This document shows, one piece after another, positions 1-6,778 of a DNA stretch of 8,333 bases. The notes under the pieces are model-generated. The model saw nothing but the letters and a program-made list of their open reading frames with translations, did no database searches and was not told the DNA's origin. The translations under genes and the position numbers were made by a program. Origin of the DNA: Spirochaetales bacterium (GTDB lineage Bacteria > Spirochaetota > Spirochaetia > DTKZ01); the NCBI GenBank assembly GCA_017998025.1, contig JAGODW010000048.1, positions 1-8,333 on the forward strand, in the 5' to 3' direction. Position 1 is the first letter of the stretch. Each line of letters opens with the position of its first letter.

Positions 1-2
1 GA

Positions 3-839
3 ACAGGGAATGCCGCTCTGGGTGCGGAAACACATAGAATCACGGATGTAGGCCTGGGGGTCGTACAACCCCTCTGGGCATCGGATGGGATGAATGTAGA
101 TGGAAAGACCATGGAAGAATCTTCCAATACACTGCGGGTCTTTGACGGTACAGGACGTCTCCGACCCCAGGATATCATCCTTCAGGCCCAGATCGCGGCG
201 TCCTCTTACGCCAACCTGCCTCTTACCCTGTTCTACGACGTGGATGTCGATGCAAAGTACTACAACAAGACGGATGATGATCCGCGTAGAAATTTCCCCT
301 ATATCTGGCTTCCCATCCGGTTGCGGGGGCTGAATCCGCTGGGCAATACTGAGGCCCGATCCGTACCCTTCTATGCGTCTCAGGGAGCTCTGCGGAATTT
401 TCTGATACCGGGAACGGACGATGAATTCCAGGCAGGAAAGACGGTAGACTTCATTTTCCGGCTGGGGAACCTCTTCTGTGCCCGGCTTCTGGATCCGAAC
501 GATCCGACCAGCCTGGTGCCCTGGAGCTTCAAACTCTCTGCACCAATCGAGCAGCGGGGGGGAGTATCCATCTATAACAACGTAATCAACCCGGAGAATG
601 GGGAAAAGGTAGTATTGACCTACGAGCTGGATAAGCCGGGTATGGTAACGGCTCAAGTATTCTCGCTCGACGGGAACCTCGTGTACGTAATTCACCGGGG
701 ATCTCAGGGAAAGGGGAGCTATACCTACACCTGGAATGGACGGAACATGGGGAATCGGATCGTAGCCCGGGGTATCTACTTCATCCGGGTGGTGGGTCCC
801 GGGATCGATGAAATCCGGAAGGTGATGGTGGTTAAGTAG
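3..839 (+). CDS. C-terminal part of an exported protein with a FlgD-Ig-like terminal domain (5' end outside window)
   Basis: The frame is open from base 3 with no stop until TAG at 837-839, giving 278 visible residues. The ATG at base 90 is internal: the 29 residues before it are ordinary protein sequence and no ribosome-binding site precedes it, so the true start lies left of the window. About 190 visible residues of unrecognised sequence, rich in Asp, Asn and Tyr, come first. The last ~90 residues resemble the FlgD Ig-like fold: 'NNVINPENGEKV' leads into a beta-rich segment with 'TAQVFSLDGNLV', then 'YTWNGRN' and 'VARGIYFIRV', the usual W-[DN]-G-R and A-x-G-x-Y landmarks. In other bacteria such tails end long cell-surface or periplasmic proteins; the exact role here is unknown. 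The 3' end overlaps the convergent U32 gene by 8 bp. I am confident it is a coding gene and of the terminal domain, but the function is open. Confidence 0.85.
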   Translation, partial: TGNAALGAETHRITDVGLGVVQPLWASDGMNVDGKTMEESSNTLRVFDGTGRLRPQDIILQAQIAASSYANLPLTLFYDVDVDAKYYNKTDDDPRRNFPYIWLPIRLRGLNPLGNTEARSVPFYASQGALRNFLIPGTDDEFQAGKTVDFIFRLGNLFCARLLDPNDPTSLVPWSFKLSAPIEQRGGVSIYNNVINPENGEKVVLTYELDKPGMVTAQVFSLDGNLVYVIHRGSQGKGSYTYTWNGRNMGNRIVARGIYFIRVVGPGIDEIRKVMVVK

Positions 840-3315
840 GATGATTCGCCCGGGTAATGAAGAGAATATTCAGGTAGGTGCCTGCTACCCGTGTGGATCG
901 GAGAAGGAAGCGCTGTTTCCCCTGCTTCAGGTACAGGGGATTTGAGCAGTCTGACCGGATAACGCATGCCCGCGAAATAAACAAGGGAGGTGAGAAATCC
1001 TGGACAGCCTCTTCTTCGACCCAGGGATAGAAATAGGTTAATCGGGGTACCTGTGCACGGATCGCCTGTACAGTAAAACGATTGGCGACATAGAGTCCAT
1101 AATCGATAAAGTAACTCACCCGCTCCTCTTCTTTAAAATCATCTGCTAAGGCTATATGGCCGGGATTTCCCAGGCCAATCGATATTTTTAGGTGCGGATT
1201 TTGTTCAAGTGCCTGATAAACCCGCTCTTTTACTATTTTCCAGTAGGGTTCTGGATGGAAAAGTACAGGACAAAGGGGAAGATAGAGGGTATCTCCCCTC
1301 CGAAATCGATCGAATGATTCTTCTTCCAGGTCTTGATCTACAAGGAACGGGAGGCTGGAGGGGCCTTCAGGAAGAGCAGCCCGGGGAACAGGGGCTCTGG
1401 ACGGAACAGGAGACAGTTCAGTACCGGCCAATGCGTCATGGGTCTTCTCCTGAACTATCTGATCGAGGAATTGCTGTTTTCGAGAGGACAGTTCTTCTCC
1501 TACCCGGGCATATAAATTTCGGCGTAGATCTTTCAAAATAGAAGGGGGGATAAAGAGAGAAGACCCTCTGCTGAAGGACGAAGTGTCTGTATCCAGACTC
1601 CCCGGTGAGCGCGACACCTTCACCTCCAGATTCCCCAGGGCAAAGGGAGTATTCCCCGGGGGAGAAAGATATTTTTGGAAAACTTCTTCTATCGTCAGGG
1701 AAGAACGGGCCGGTTCTGCCGGAATCTGCACAGTGAGGGAGAGTAAAGGCGTCCGGGGTGATTCCGAAGAGCGATCTATACCTGGAACGTTGTCAGGAGC
1801 TAATAAACTAAGGTTCAACAAACAATCAGAACCCTTCCCACCCGTAGATTTGGGAGAAGCACTGCTTTTTTCCTCGATCAAAATCGTAATCTGCATATCG
1901 AAAAGGATCTTTTTTCTGCTTCCCCTCCGGGGTGGTTCTGGCAAAACCTCTGCATGAGAAGAAATTTTGTATACCGTAGAGCCAGGTGGAGGAGTTTCCT
2001 TTGCCTCAATCCATACGGAGGTTCCTGCCTTTGAAGAGAGAATTGGTTGACCTCCTCTTTCGTTTAAAGTAATGCGTAAAATTCCAAATAGGACAGCTTC
2101 CAGTAGAGAGGCATCGGTATCTCCAGAAGACCGAAAGAAGAGGAGCCCGTCTCGAATGGCAAGTTCTGTTTCCGTTTTCAAAAGGAATTTCTTTCCCTGG
2201 ACTGCCAATACCTTTCCGGCTGGAATCCCTCGATGCCCGGGATATTGAGGGTCTACGATGCATCCAAACGGTGCAGATAGGTGATTCTGGGATAGGCCAT
2301 TCTGTAGGTATGAACATTCCGCGTTCCCGGGCCCATACCCCCGGGTTAGAGAACGGGAAAAAATCGTACGACCTTTCTGGAATAATTCTGGAGAACTCTT
2401 AGAGGTGTTCAGTAAGGTTCGGTAATAGGCTGTTACAGCCGCAACCCATTCAGGAGGTTTTAGTCTTCCTTCGATCTTAAAGGCATTCACCCCTAAGTCC
2501 CGAAGCTTCAGAATATCCTGTTCTACCGCCAGGTCTTTACAGGAGAAAAAATAACCTCTCCGGGGTAAAGGAAGGGTGTATCCCGGTTGTTTCGGTCTAT
2601 CGTACCGAGAATCTACCTCAAACCAGCTTCGACAGATCTGGGCGCATTCTCCCCGATTCCCGGAACGACCTAACAGCAGCCCGGAAGCGAGGCAAAGACC
2701 GGAAACAGAATAGCAGAGGGCTCCATGAATAAATACCTCTAATTCTACCTCAGGATGATCCTGCCGAATCTGTTTAATTTCCTCCCAGGTTAGTTCCCGG
2801 GCCAGAATGAATCGACGGACACCCATCTGTTTTAATGCGGTAACTCCCTGAGAATTATGTACCGCCATCTGGGTGGATGCATGAATGGGAAGCCGGGGGA
2901 AATTCTTATGTATCAGATAGAGGAATCCTATATCCTGAAGAATCACTCCGTCGATTCCCAGACAGACTAAATCATACACCGTTTCAAGAACGGGGCGAAG
3001 TTCATCGTCCCGAATTACGGTGTTCAGAGCAGCGTATATCTTTTTTCCAGCAGCCTCCGCCGTTTTCTTTAGCTGGGCTACCTCGTCCAGGGTGAAATTC
3101 TGTGCGCCTTTCCGGGCAGAAAAATCTTTCAAACCCAGGTATACGGCATCCGCTCCTGCTTGCAGCGCATACCAACCTGCGGAGTAGCTCCCCGCAGGCG
3201 CCAGGAGCTCCGGGCCTGAAAAACGCGCTGGAGTTCCTGAGCTGGCTGATTGCCCCTGGTTACCTGTTATTTCACTTTGTTGCCCGTTATACCGTTTGTT
3301 CTGCATGCATTTCAA
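832..3315 (-). CDS. U32 family protein, RlhA/TrhP-like, large form with C-terminal extension (probable RNA hydroxylase)
   Basis: This 827-residue protein opens with the U32 core: 'PELLAPAG' (35-42), 'GADAVYLG' (54-61), 'HASTQM' (145-150), 'ARELTWEEI' (172-180) and the signature 'EVFIHGALCYSVSGLCLAS' (193-211). Cysteines 201, 208, 224, 228 and 259 match the spacing of the cluster that binds a 4Fe-4S centre in UbiU/UbiV. Family members RlhA (23S rRNA C2501) and TrhP (tRNA U34) hydroxylate RNA, although the family was first labelled peptidase; the substrate here is inferred only. E. coli RlhA is about 650 residues. This protein adds a charged, Ser/Pro-rich middle (about 460-660) and a segment near 655-820 ('DYGLYVANRF', 'CVIRSDC') that looks like a degraded second barrel half. 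The start is probably TTG at 3315, with AAGGGA nine bases upstream; ATG at 3306 is an alternative but has no well-spaced site. The start overlaps the PII-like gene by 29 nt. It is the last gene of the efflux cluster. Confidence 0.9.
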   Translation of the reverse strand: MKCMQNKRYNGQQSEITGNQGQSASSGTPARFSGPELLAPAGSYSAGWYALQAGADAVYLGLKDFSARKGAQNFTLDEVAQLKKTAEAAGKKIYAALNTVIRDDELRPVLETVYDLVCLGIDGVILQDIGFLYLIHKNFPRLPIHASTQMAVHNSQGVTALKQMGVRRFILARELTWEEIKQIRQDHPEVELEVFIHGALCYSVSGLCLASGLLLGRSGNRGECAQICRSWFEVDSRYDRPKQPGYTLPLPRRGYFFSCKDLAVEQDILKLRDLGVNAFKIEGRLKPPEWVAAVTAYYRTLLNTSKSSPELFQKGRTIFSRSLTRGYGPGNAECSYLQNGLSQNHLSAPFGCIVDPQYPGHRGIPAGKVLAVQGKKFLLKTETELAIRDGLLFFRSSGDTDASLLEAVLFGILRITLNERGGQPILSSKAGTSVWIEAKETPPPGSTVYKISSHAEVLPEPPRRGSRKKILFDMQITILIEEKSSASPKSTGGKGSDCLLNLSLLAPDNVPGIDRSSESPRTPLLSLTVQIPAEPARSSLTIEEVFQKYLSPPGNTPFALGNLEVKVSRSPGSLDTDTSSFSRGSSLFIPPSILKDLRRNLYARVGEELSSRKQQFLDQIVQEKTHDALAGTELSPVPSRAPVPRAALPEGPSSLPFLVDQDLEEESFDRFRRGDTLYLPLCPVLFHPEPYWKIVKERVYQALEQNPHLKISIGLGNPGHIALADDFKEEERVSYFIDYGLYVANRFTVQAIRAQVPRLTYFYPWVEEEAVQDFSPPLFISRACVIRSDCSNPLYLKQGKQRFLLRSTRVAGTYLNILFITRANHPT

Positions 3316-3577
3316 ATAACCGAATCCCTTCTGTTGGGAAGTATCCTCTCAGTTCCTTTACCGTTTCTCGTATTTTTACTGCTTCTTCCTCATCACAGTA
3401 TACAATAAGGATAAAATTCTCTTCCGGCCAGATCGGGTCTCCCTGTTTCGGGGTTGTCGTTCCTGCCCCGTGTGCAATGGGGATCTTTGTATACTTTTTT
3501 CCGATTTCCCGTTTGGAAAACAACTCATTGAGATCCTCTTCGATCGATCGGTTCGCTATAATTTCAAGTCGTTTCAT
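3287..3577 (-). CDS. PII-like protein of the PG0541 transporter-associated type
   Basis: This is a 96-residue soluble protein with no signal peptide or membrane segment. It begins 'MKRLEIIANRSIEEDL', carries the signature 'YTKIPIAHGAG' (29-39) followed by 'PKQGDPIWPEENFILIVYCD' (43-62), and ends with a helix-strand unit 'VKELRGYFPTEGIRLFE' (73-89). From memory this matches the small PG0541-type proteins encoded beside RND transporters and assigned to the PII-like ferredoxin fold. These are thought to sense a small ligand or act on the transporter, but no mechanism is established. The stretch 35-53 would be the flexible T-loop-like region; H36, C61 and H91 could bind metal, which is speculation. 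The ATG at 3577 was chosen over an upstream in-frame start at 3676 because AAGGAG sits six bases before it and similarity begins at 'MKR'. It overlaps the permease by 14 nt and the U32 gene by 29 nt. Confidence 0.85.
   Translation of the reverse strand: MKRLEIIANRSIEEDLNELFSKREIGKKYTKIPIAHGAGTTTPKQGDPIWPEENFILIVYCDEEEAVKIRETVKELRGYFPTEGIRLFEMHAEQTV
3325..3330 (-). promoter_or_regulatory. Ribosome-binding site for the U32 gene (supports the TTG start)
   Basis: The minus strand reads AAGGGA here, nine bases before TTG at 3315. The competing ATG at 3306 would sit 18 bases away. The site lies inside the 3' end of the PII-like gene, so U32 translation is probably coupled to it. Confidence is moderate because the match to the consensus is short. 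Confidence 0.5.
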
Positions 3578-6500
3578 GAGTCTCTCCTTTGGAAACGTCC
3601 ATAGTAATTTTTCTCGTTTCCCAGAGCTTTTTCCGCTTTTCAGCCCGTTTCCATCCCCGTTTCTCTGAAAACTCATTAAAGATGGAATAGATCACCGGGA
3701 TAAGGAACAATGTAAACAAGGTACTCACCGTAAGTCCTCCCAGGATCGTCTTCGAGATAGGCTGTATGAGATCGGATCCTTCGCTCTTTACAAAAGCCAC
3801 AGGCAACAGTCCCAGTATCGTTGTAAGACTCGTCATCAGAATAGGACGCAACCGGTTTCCCCCTGCCTGTATGCAGGCTTCTTTAATCTTGAGCCCTCGT
3901 TTTCGAAGGAGATTTGTATAATCTACCAGTACGATACCATTATTTACAACAACGCCGGCAAGGGTAACCAGACCTACGGCAGTGAAAGTGCTGAAGTTGG
4001 TTCGAGTAGCTACATGGATCAGAATTACTCCGATGAGGGTTAGCGGGATCGTAAAAAGAATAATAAAGGGATCGAGAAAGCTCTCAAACTGACTGGCCAT
4101 AACACCAAATACCAGTCCGATGGAAATGATTAAGATAATGATAAGCTGGTTCCCATACTTGAGCAGGTCTGCATAATCTCCAGAAAACTCTATGATCACC
4201 GATTCAGATGCAGGAATCTCCCGCGCTACTGCAGAGCGGATTTTAGTTTCCACCTTGTTTAGATCTGCCCCGGGTATAGTACCGCCTGTTACGTGTATAA
4301 CCCGGGTTTGATTTTCCCGGTTGATATTTACCGGGCCGGTTGTCCGTTCCAGGGAAGCAAAGTTGGCGAGGGGAATCCGTTTCCCTTTTGCGTTTACCAC
4401 AAAGATCCGGTTCAGATCTGGAACAGCATCCCTATCTTTCGGGTCCAGGATCACGAGAATATCGTACTCATCTCCCTCGATTCGGTACTTAGAGGAGGTA
4501 ATCCCGTCGATATTAGCCCGGATCTCGGATCCAATAGCAGCTATGTTCAATCCCAGGTCGTACGCCCTATCCCGATTAATAAAAATTTCTACCTGGGGCA
4601 ATCCTTCCTTTAGATCCACCGTAGGCTCCGTCACTTCGGGAACTTCATGTTTCAATAATTCTTGAATTCTATCGGCCACCTGTTTTGCCTGTGTCAGGTC
4701 GTTAGACTTCACAAGAATATCCACCGGCGAATTGGTTCTACCACTTCCTCCGGACCGAAAGGAAAATACCGCTGCAGGGAACTCGTTAAAGTGGTTCCTT
4801 AGTTTCGCCTTGATCGTGTCAGAATCATCTATTCTTTCCGCGTAGGGAGGAAGAGTTATCGTTAAGCTTCCCCGGTAACCGATGGTACTCCCCAGGAATC
4901 CAAAGAAGCTTCTTTCTCCTGCGGATAAGATTATATCCTTATACCCCTGGACTTCTTCTTTCACGATCAGTTCCAGCTGTTGCAGTAAGGCTTTGGTTAT
5001 TTCATGCCGGGTGCCGATCGGAAGTTCCACATTTAACATTACGGAATCTTCTTTCATTGCGGGAATAAACTCGAATCCTGTCAGGGGAATCAGAAGTAGA
5101 CTTCCTGCGAATACTAGAAAGATTACCAGGAGTGTAATCTTTCGATGACCAAGAACAAACCGAAGAGCTCTTCGGTATGCTTCATCCATACTATCGAAAA
5201 ATCGGGCCATAGTATCGTCTATCTTCTTTCTCCAGCCTCTCAGAGGTTCTTCTTTACGGGAAGAGATAGGGAGATACCGGCTGGATAAAACAGGAACGAG
5301 AAATATTGCAACAAAAAGAGACGCCAGGAGAGAAATAACAATCGTAAAGGAAAGGCCTGAAAGCATCTCTCCGATCATTCCCAACTGGCTCTTGAAAAGA
5401 GCTACGGGAGCAAATACTACAATCGTGGTAAGGGTAGAGGCAATGATCGCGGTAAGCATTTCAGTGGTTCCTAATAAGGCTGCGGGTACGAGTTTTGCCC
5501 CTTTTTCCCGGTACCGATAGATGTTTTCCAGAATTACAATTGAGTTATCTACCAGCATCCCGATCCCCAGGGCCAGTCCGGTAAGGGTCATCATGTTGAG
5601 GGTGAGGCCGGCAAAGTACATGAGGGTAAGGGTGATAATAATGGAGACAGGAATAGAAATGCCAATGATCAGGGTTGTCCGGAAACTACGGAGAAAAATA
5701 AATAGAATTATTACCGCGAGAATAGCTCCCGACAATGCAGATTGGGATACCTGGGAAAGGGAATCCCTGATTATTTTTGTAGTGTCATAGATCACTTCCA
5801 CGGTTACACCGCTGGGAATTTCCTGATTGATCTTGGGAAGCCTGTTCATCACATTATCGGCCGTCTGTACGGAGTTGGTTCCGCTCTGCTTTTGCACGGT
5901 CAGGTACACACCGGGCTCACCGTTGATTAATACGGTAGAAGTTTCCTTCTTGTATCCATCGTAGATATTGGCTATGTCCCGGAGCCGGACGACTCCGGTA
6001 GAAGAAGCACCTTGAATAGAGGAAGATCCCTTGTAGGCTACAACGGTATTTTTAATCTCTTCGATCGAGCTGTATTCGCCGCTGGTGCGTATCAGGTAAC
6101 TCTTTGTCCCCTCGTCGATGCTCCCTGCACTGATCTGAACATTCTGCCCCTTCAGCATGGAAGAGATCTGCGTTAGAGTTAAGTTATATGCTTCCAATCG
6201 GTTCTGAGGTATTTCTACCAGGATTGCCCGTTCTCTTCCTCCACTCACTCCTGCAAGAGCTACTCCTTCGATCTGTTCAATCCGGGGCTGGATGTGTTTT
6301 TCCGTAATTTCCTTAAGCTCTTCTGGACTACGGTTCCCTTTTACAACCAGCATAAGGATCGGGATCATAGAAGGATCGAACTTGAATACTTGAGGCGTGG
6401 TAGCTTCGTCTGGCAAACTGTCTTTCACAAACTCCAGTTTATCCCGTACATCGTTGGGGGCTTCGTCCATATTCGTTCCATAGGTAAACCGGAGTGTGAT

Positions 6501-6767
6501 CTGGCTGGAACCTTCTGTAGAAATAGAAGTGATCTTATCAATATTTGACACATTACTTAAAGCTGCTTCCATCGGTCGGGTGATCAGTTCTTCTATCTGT
6601 TCCGGTCCTGCACCCGAGTAATTGGTAAACACTAAAAGAACCGGAGGCGATATCTCCGGGTATAAGTCGATGGCTATGTCGCTGATCGTATACAAGCCAA
6701 AACCGACAATCAGCGCAAAGATAATAAAAAATGTTGTGGGTCGATTTACAGCAGTTTTTGCTATCAT
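3564..6767 (-). CDS. RND efflux permease, HAE-type (AcrB-like inner-membrane pump)
   Basis: At 1067 residues it has normal RND length. TM1 (about 9-28) is followed by porter loop 1, TM2-TM6 (about 343-495), TM7 (about 543-562), porter loop 2, and TM8-TM12 (about 873-1029). A basic tail (1030-1067) follows. Landmarks are 'DLYPEISPP' (34-42), 'IPVSIIITL' (372-380), 'LGIGMLVDNSIVILENIYR' (400-418), 'GFEFIPAMKEDS' (564-575) and 'NRLRPILMTSLTTILG' (971-986). TM4 keeps Asp407 but has Asn408 where AcrB has a second Asp. TM10 has Asn942 in place of the AcrB Lys940, while Arg972 and Thr979 (AcrB R971, T978) remain. The TM4 wording is not that of CusA/CzcA metal pumps, so a lipophilic substrate is more likely, though unknown. 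The protein should form a proton-driven trimer in the inner membrane with the adaptor and outer-membrane factor encoded just upstream. It starts with ATG, nine bases after the adaptor stop. Confidence 0.97.
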   Translation of the reverse strand: MIAKTAVNRPTTFFIIFALIVGFGLYTISDIAIDLYPEISPPVLLVFTNYSGAGPEQIEELITRPMEAALSNVSNIDKITSISTEGSSQITLRFTYGTNMDEAPNDVRDKLEFVKDSLPDEATTPQVFKFDPSMIPILMLVVKGNRSPEELKEITEKHIQPRIEQIEGVALAGVSGGRERAILVEIPQNRLEAYNLTLTQISSMLKGQNVQISAGSIDEGTKSYLIRTSGEYSSIEEIKNTVVAYKGSSSIQGASSTGVVRLRDIANIYDGYKKETSTVLINGEPGVYLTVQKQSGTNSVQTADNVMNRLPKINQEIPSGVTVEVIYDTTKIIRDSLSQVSQSALSGAILAVIILFIFLRSFRTTLIIGISIPVSIIITLTLMYFAGLTLNMMTLTGLALGIGMLVDNSIVILENIYRYREKGAKLVPAALLGTTEMLTAIIASTLTTIVVFAPVALFKSQLGMIGEMLSGLSFTIVISLLASLFVAIFLVPVLSSRYLPISSRKEEPLRGWRKKIDDTMARFFDSMDEAYRRALRFVLGHRKITLLVIFLVFAGSLLLIPLTGFEFIPAMKEDSVMLNVELPIGTRHEITKALLQQLELIVKEEVQGYKDIILSAGERSFFGFLGSTIGYRGSLTITLPPYAERIDDSDTIKAKLRNHFNEFPAAVFSFRSGGSGRTNSPVDILVKSNDLTQAKQVADRIQELLKHEVPEVTEPTVDLKEGLPQVEIFINRDRAYDLGLNIAAIGSEIRANIDGITSSKYRIEGDEYDILVILDPKDRDAVPDLNRIFVVNAKGKRIPLANFASLERTTGPVNINRENQTRVIHVTGGTIPGADLNKVETKIRSAVAREIPASESVIIEFSGDYADLLKYGNQLIIILIISIGLVFGVMASQFESFLDPFIILFTIPLTLIGVILIHVATRTNFSTFTAVGLVTLAGVVVNNGIVLVDYTNLLRKRGLKIKEACIQAGGNRLRPILMTSLTTILGLLPVAFVKSEGSDLIQPISKTILGGLTVSTLFTLFLIPVIYSIFNEFSEKRGWKRAEKRKKLWETRKITMDVSKGETHETT
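3584..3589 (-). promoter_or_regulatory. Ribosome-binding site for the PII-like gene, inside the permease 3' end
   Basis: AAGGAG on the minus strand stands six bases before ATG 3577. It is encoded within the permease codons for Ser-Lys-Gly-Glu near its C-terminus. This near-perfect site fixes the 96-residue start and implies that a ribosome finishing the permease exposes the next start. Confidence 0.85.
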
Positions 6768-6773
6768 GGAGTA

Positions 6774-6778
6774 CTCCT
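6774..6778 (-). promoter_or_regulatory. Ribosome-binding site for the RND permease
   Basis: AGGAG on the minus strand, six bases before ATG 6767, overlaps the TAG stop codon of the adaptor gene. The arrangement favours translation of the permease directly after the adaptor. Confidence 0.85.

Noticed and set aside
90..92. ATG at base 90 as the true start of the left-edge gene
   Set aside because: The frame is open upstream to the window edge with sensible protein sequence, and no ribosome-binding site precedes it.
873..889. Small hairpin GGTAG-loop-CTACC as a terminator for the convergent pair
   Set aside because: Only five base pairs with a seven-base loop and no T-run on either side; it lies in U32 coding sequence and is likely chance.
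1583..1957. 124-codon plus-strand open frame within the U32 gene
   Set aside because: Antisense to the Ser/Pro-rich middle of the U32 gene, with composition typical of a reverse reading and no family resemblance.
2006..2317. 103-codon minus-strand frame out of phase within the U32 gene
   Set aside because: The U32 frame is unbroken here, so there is no frameshift to explain, and the alternative product looks random.
832..3315. Reading the U32 gene simply as a collagenase or protease
   Set aside because: The family name is historical; studied members with this cysteine pattern act in RNA or ubiquinone hydroxylation, and no classic protease catalytic motif is visible.
3102..3668. 188-codon plus-strand open frame opposite the U32, PII-like and permease genes
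   Set aside because: It lies antisense across three well-supported genes, has low-complexity Ser/Phe-rich sequence with no recognisable motif, and no convincing ribosome-binding site. It is a shadow of minus-strand coding.
3578..3676. 33-residue N-terminal extension of the PII-like protein from ATG 3676
   Set aside because: The extension reads the permease tail in another frame and has no family similarity; a near-perfect ribosome-binding site sits before ATG 3577.
3564..6767. Permease as a CusA/CzcA-type heavy-metal pump
   Set aside because: TM4 'VDNSIVILEN' matches the HAE pattern rather than the metal-pump pattern, and no methionine relay is apparent. Metal export is not strictly excluded.
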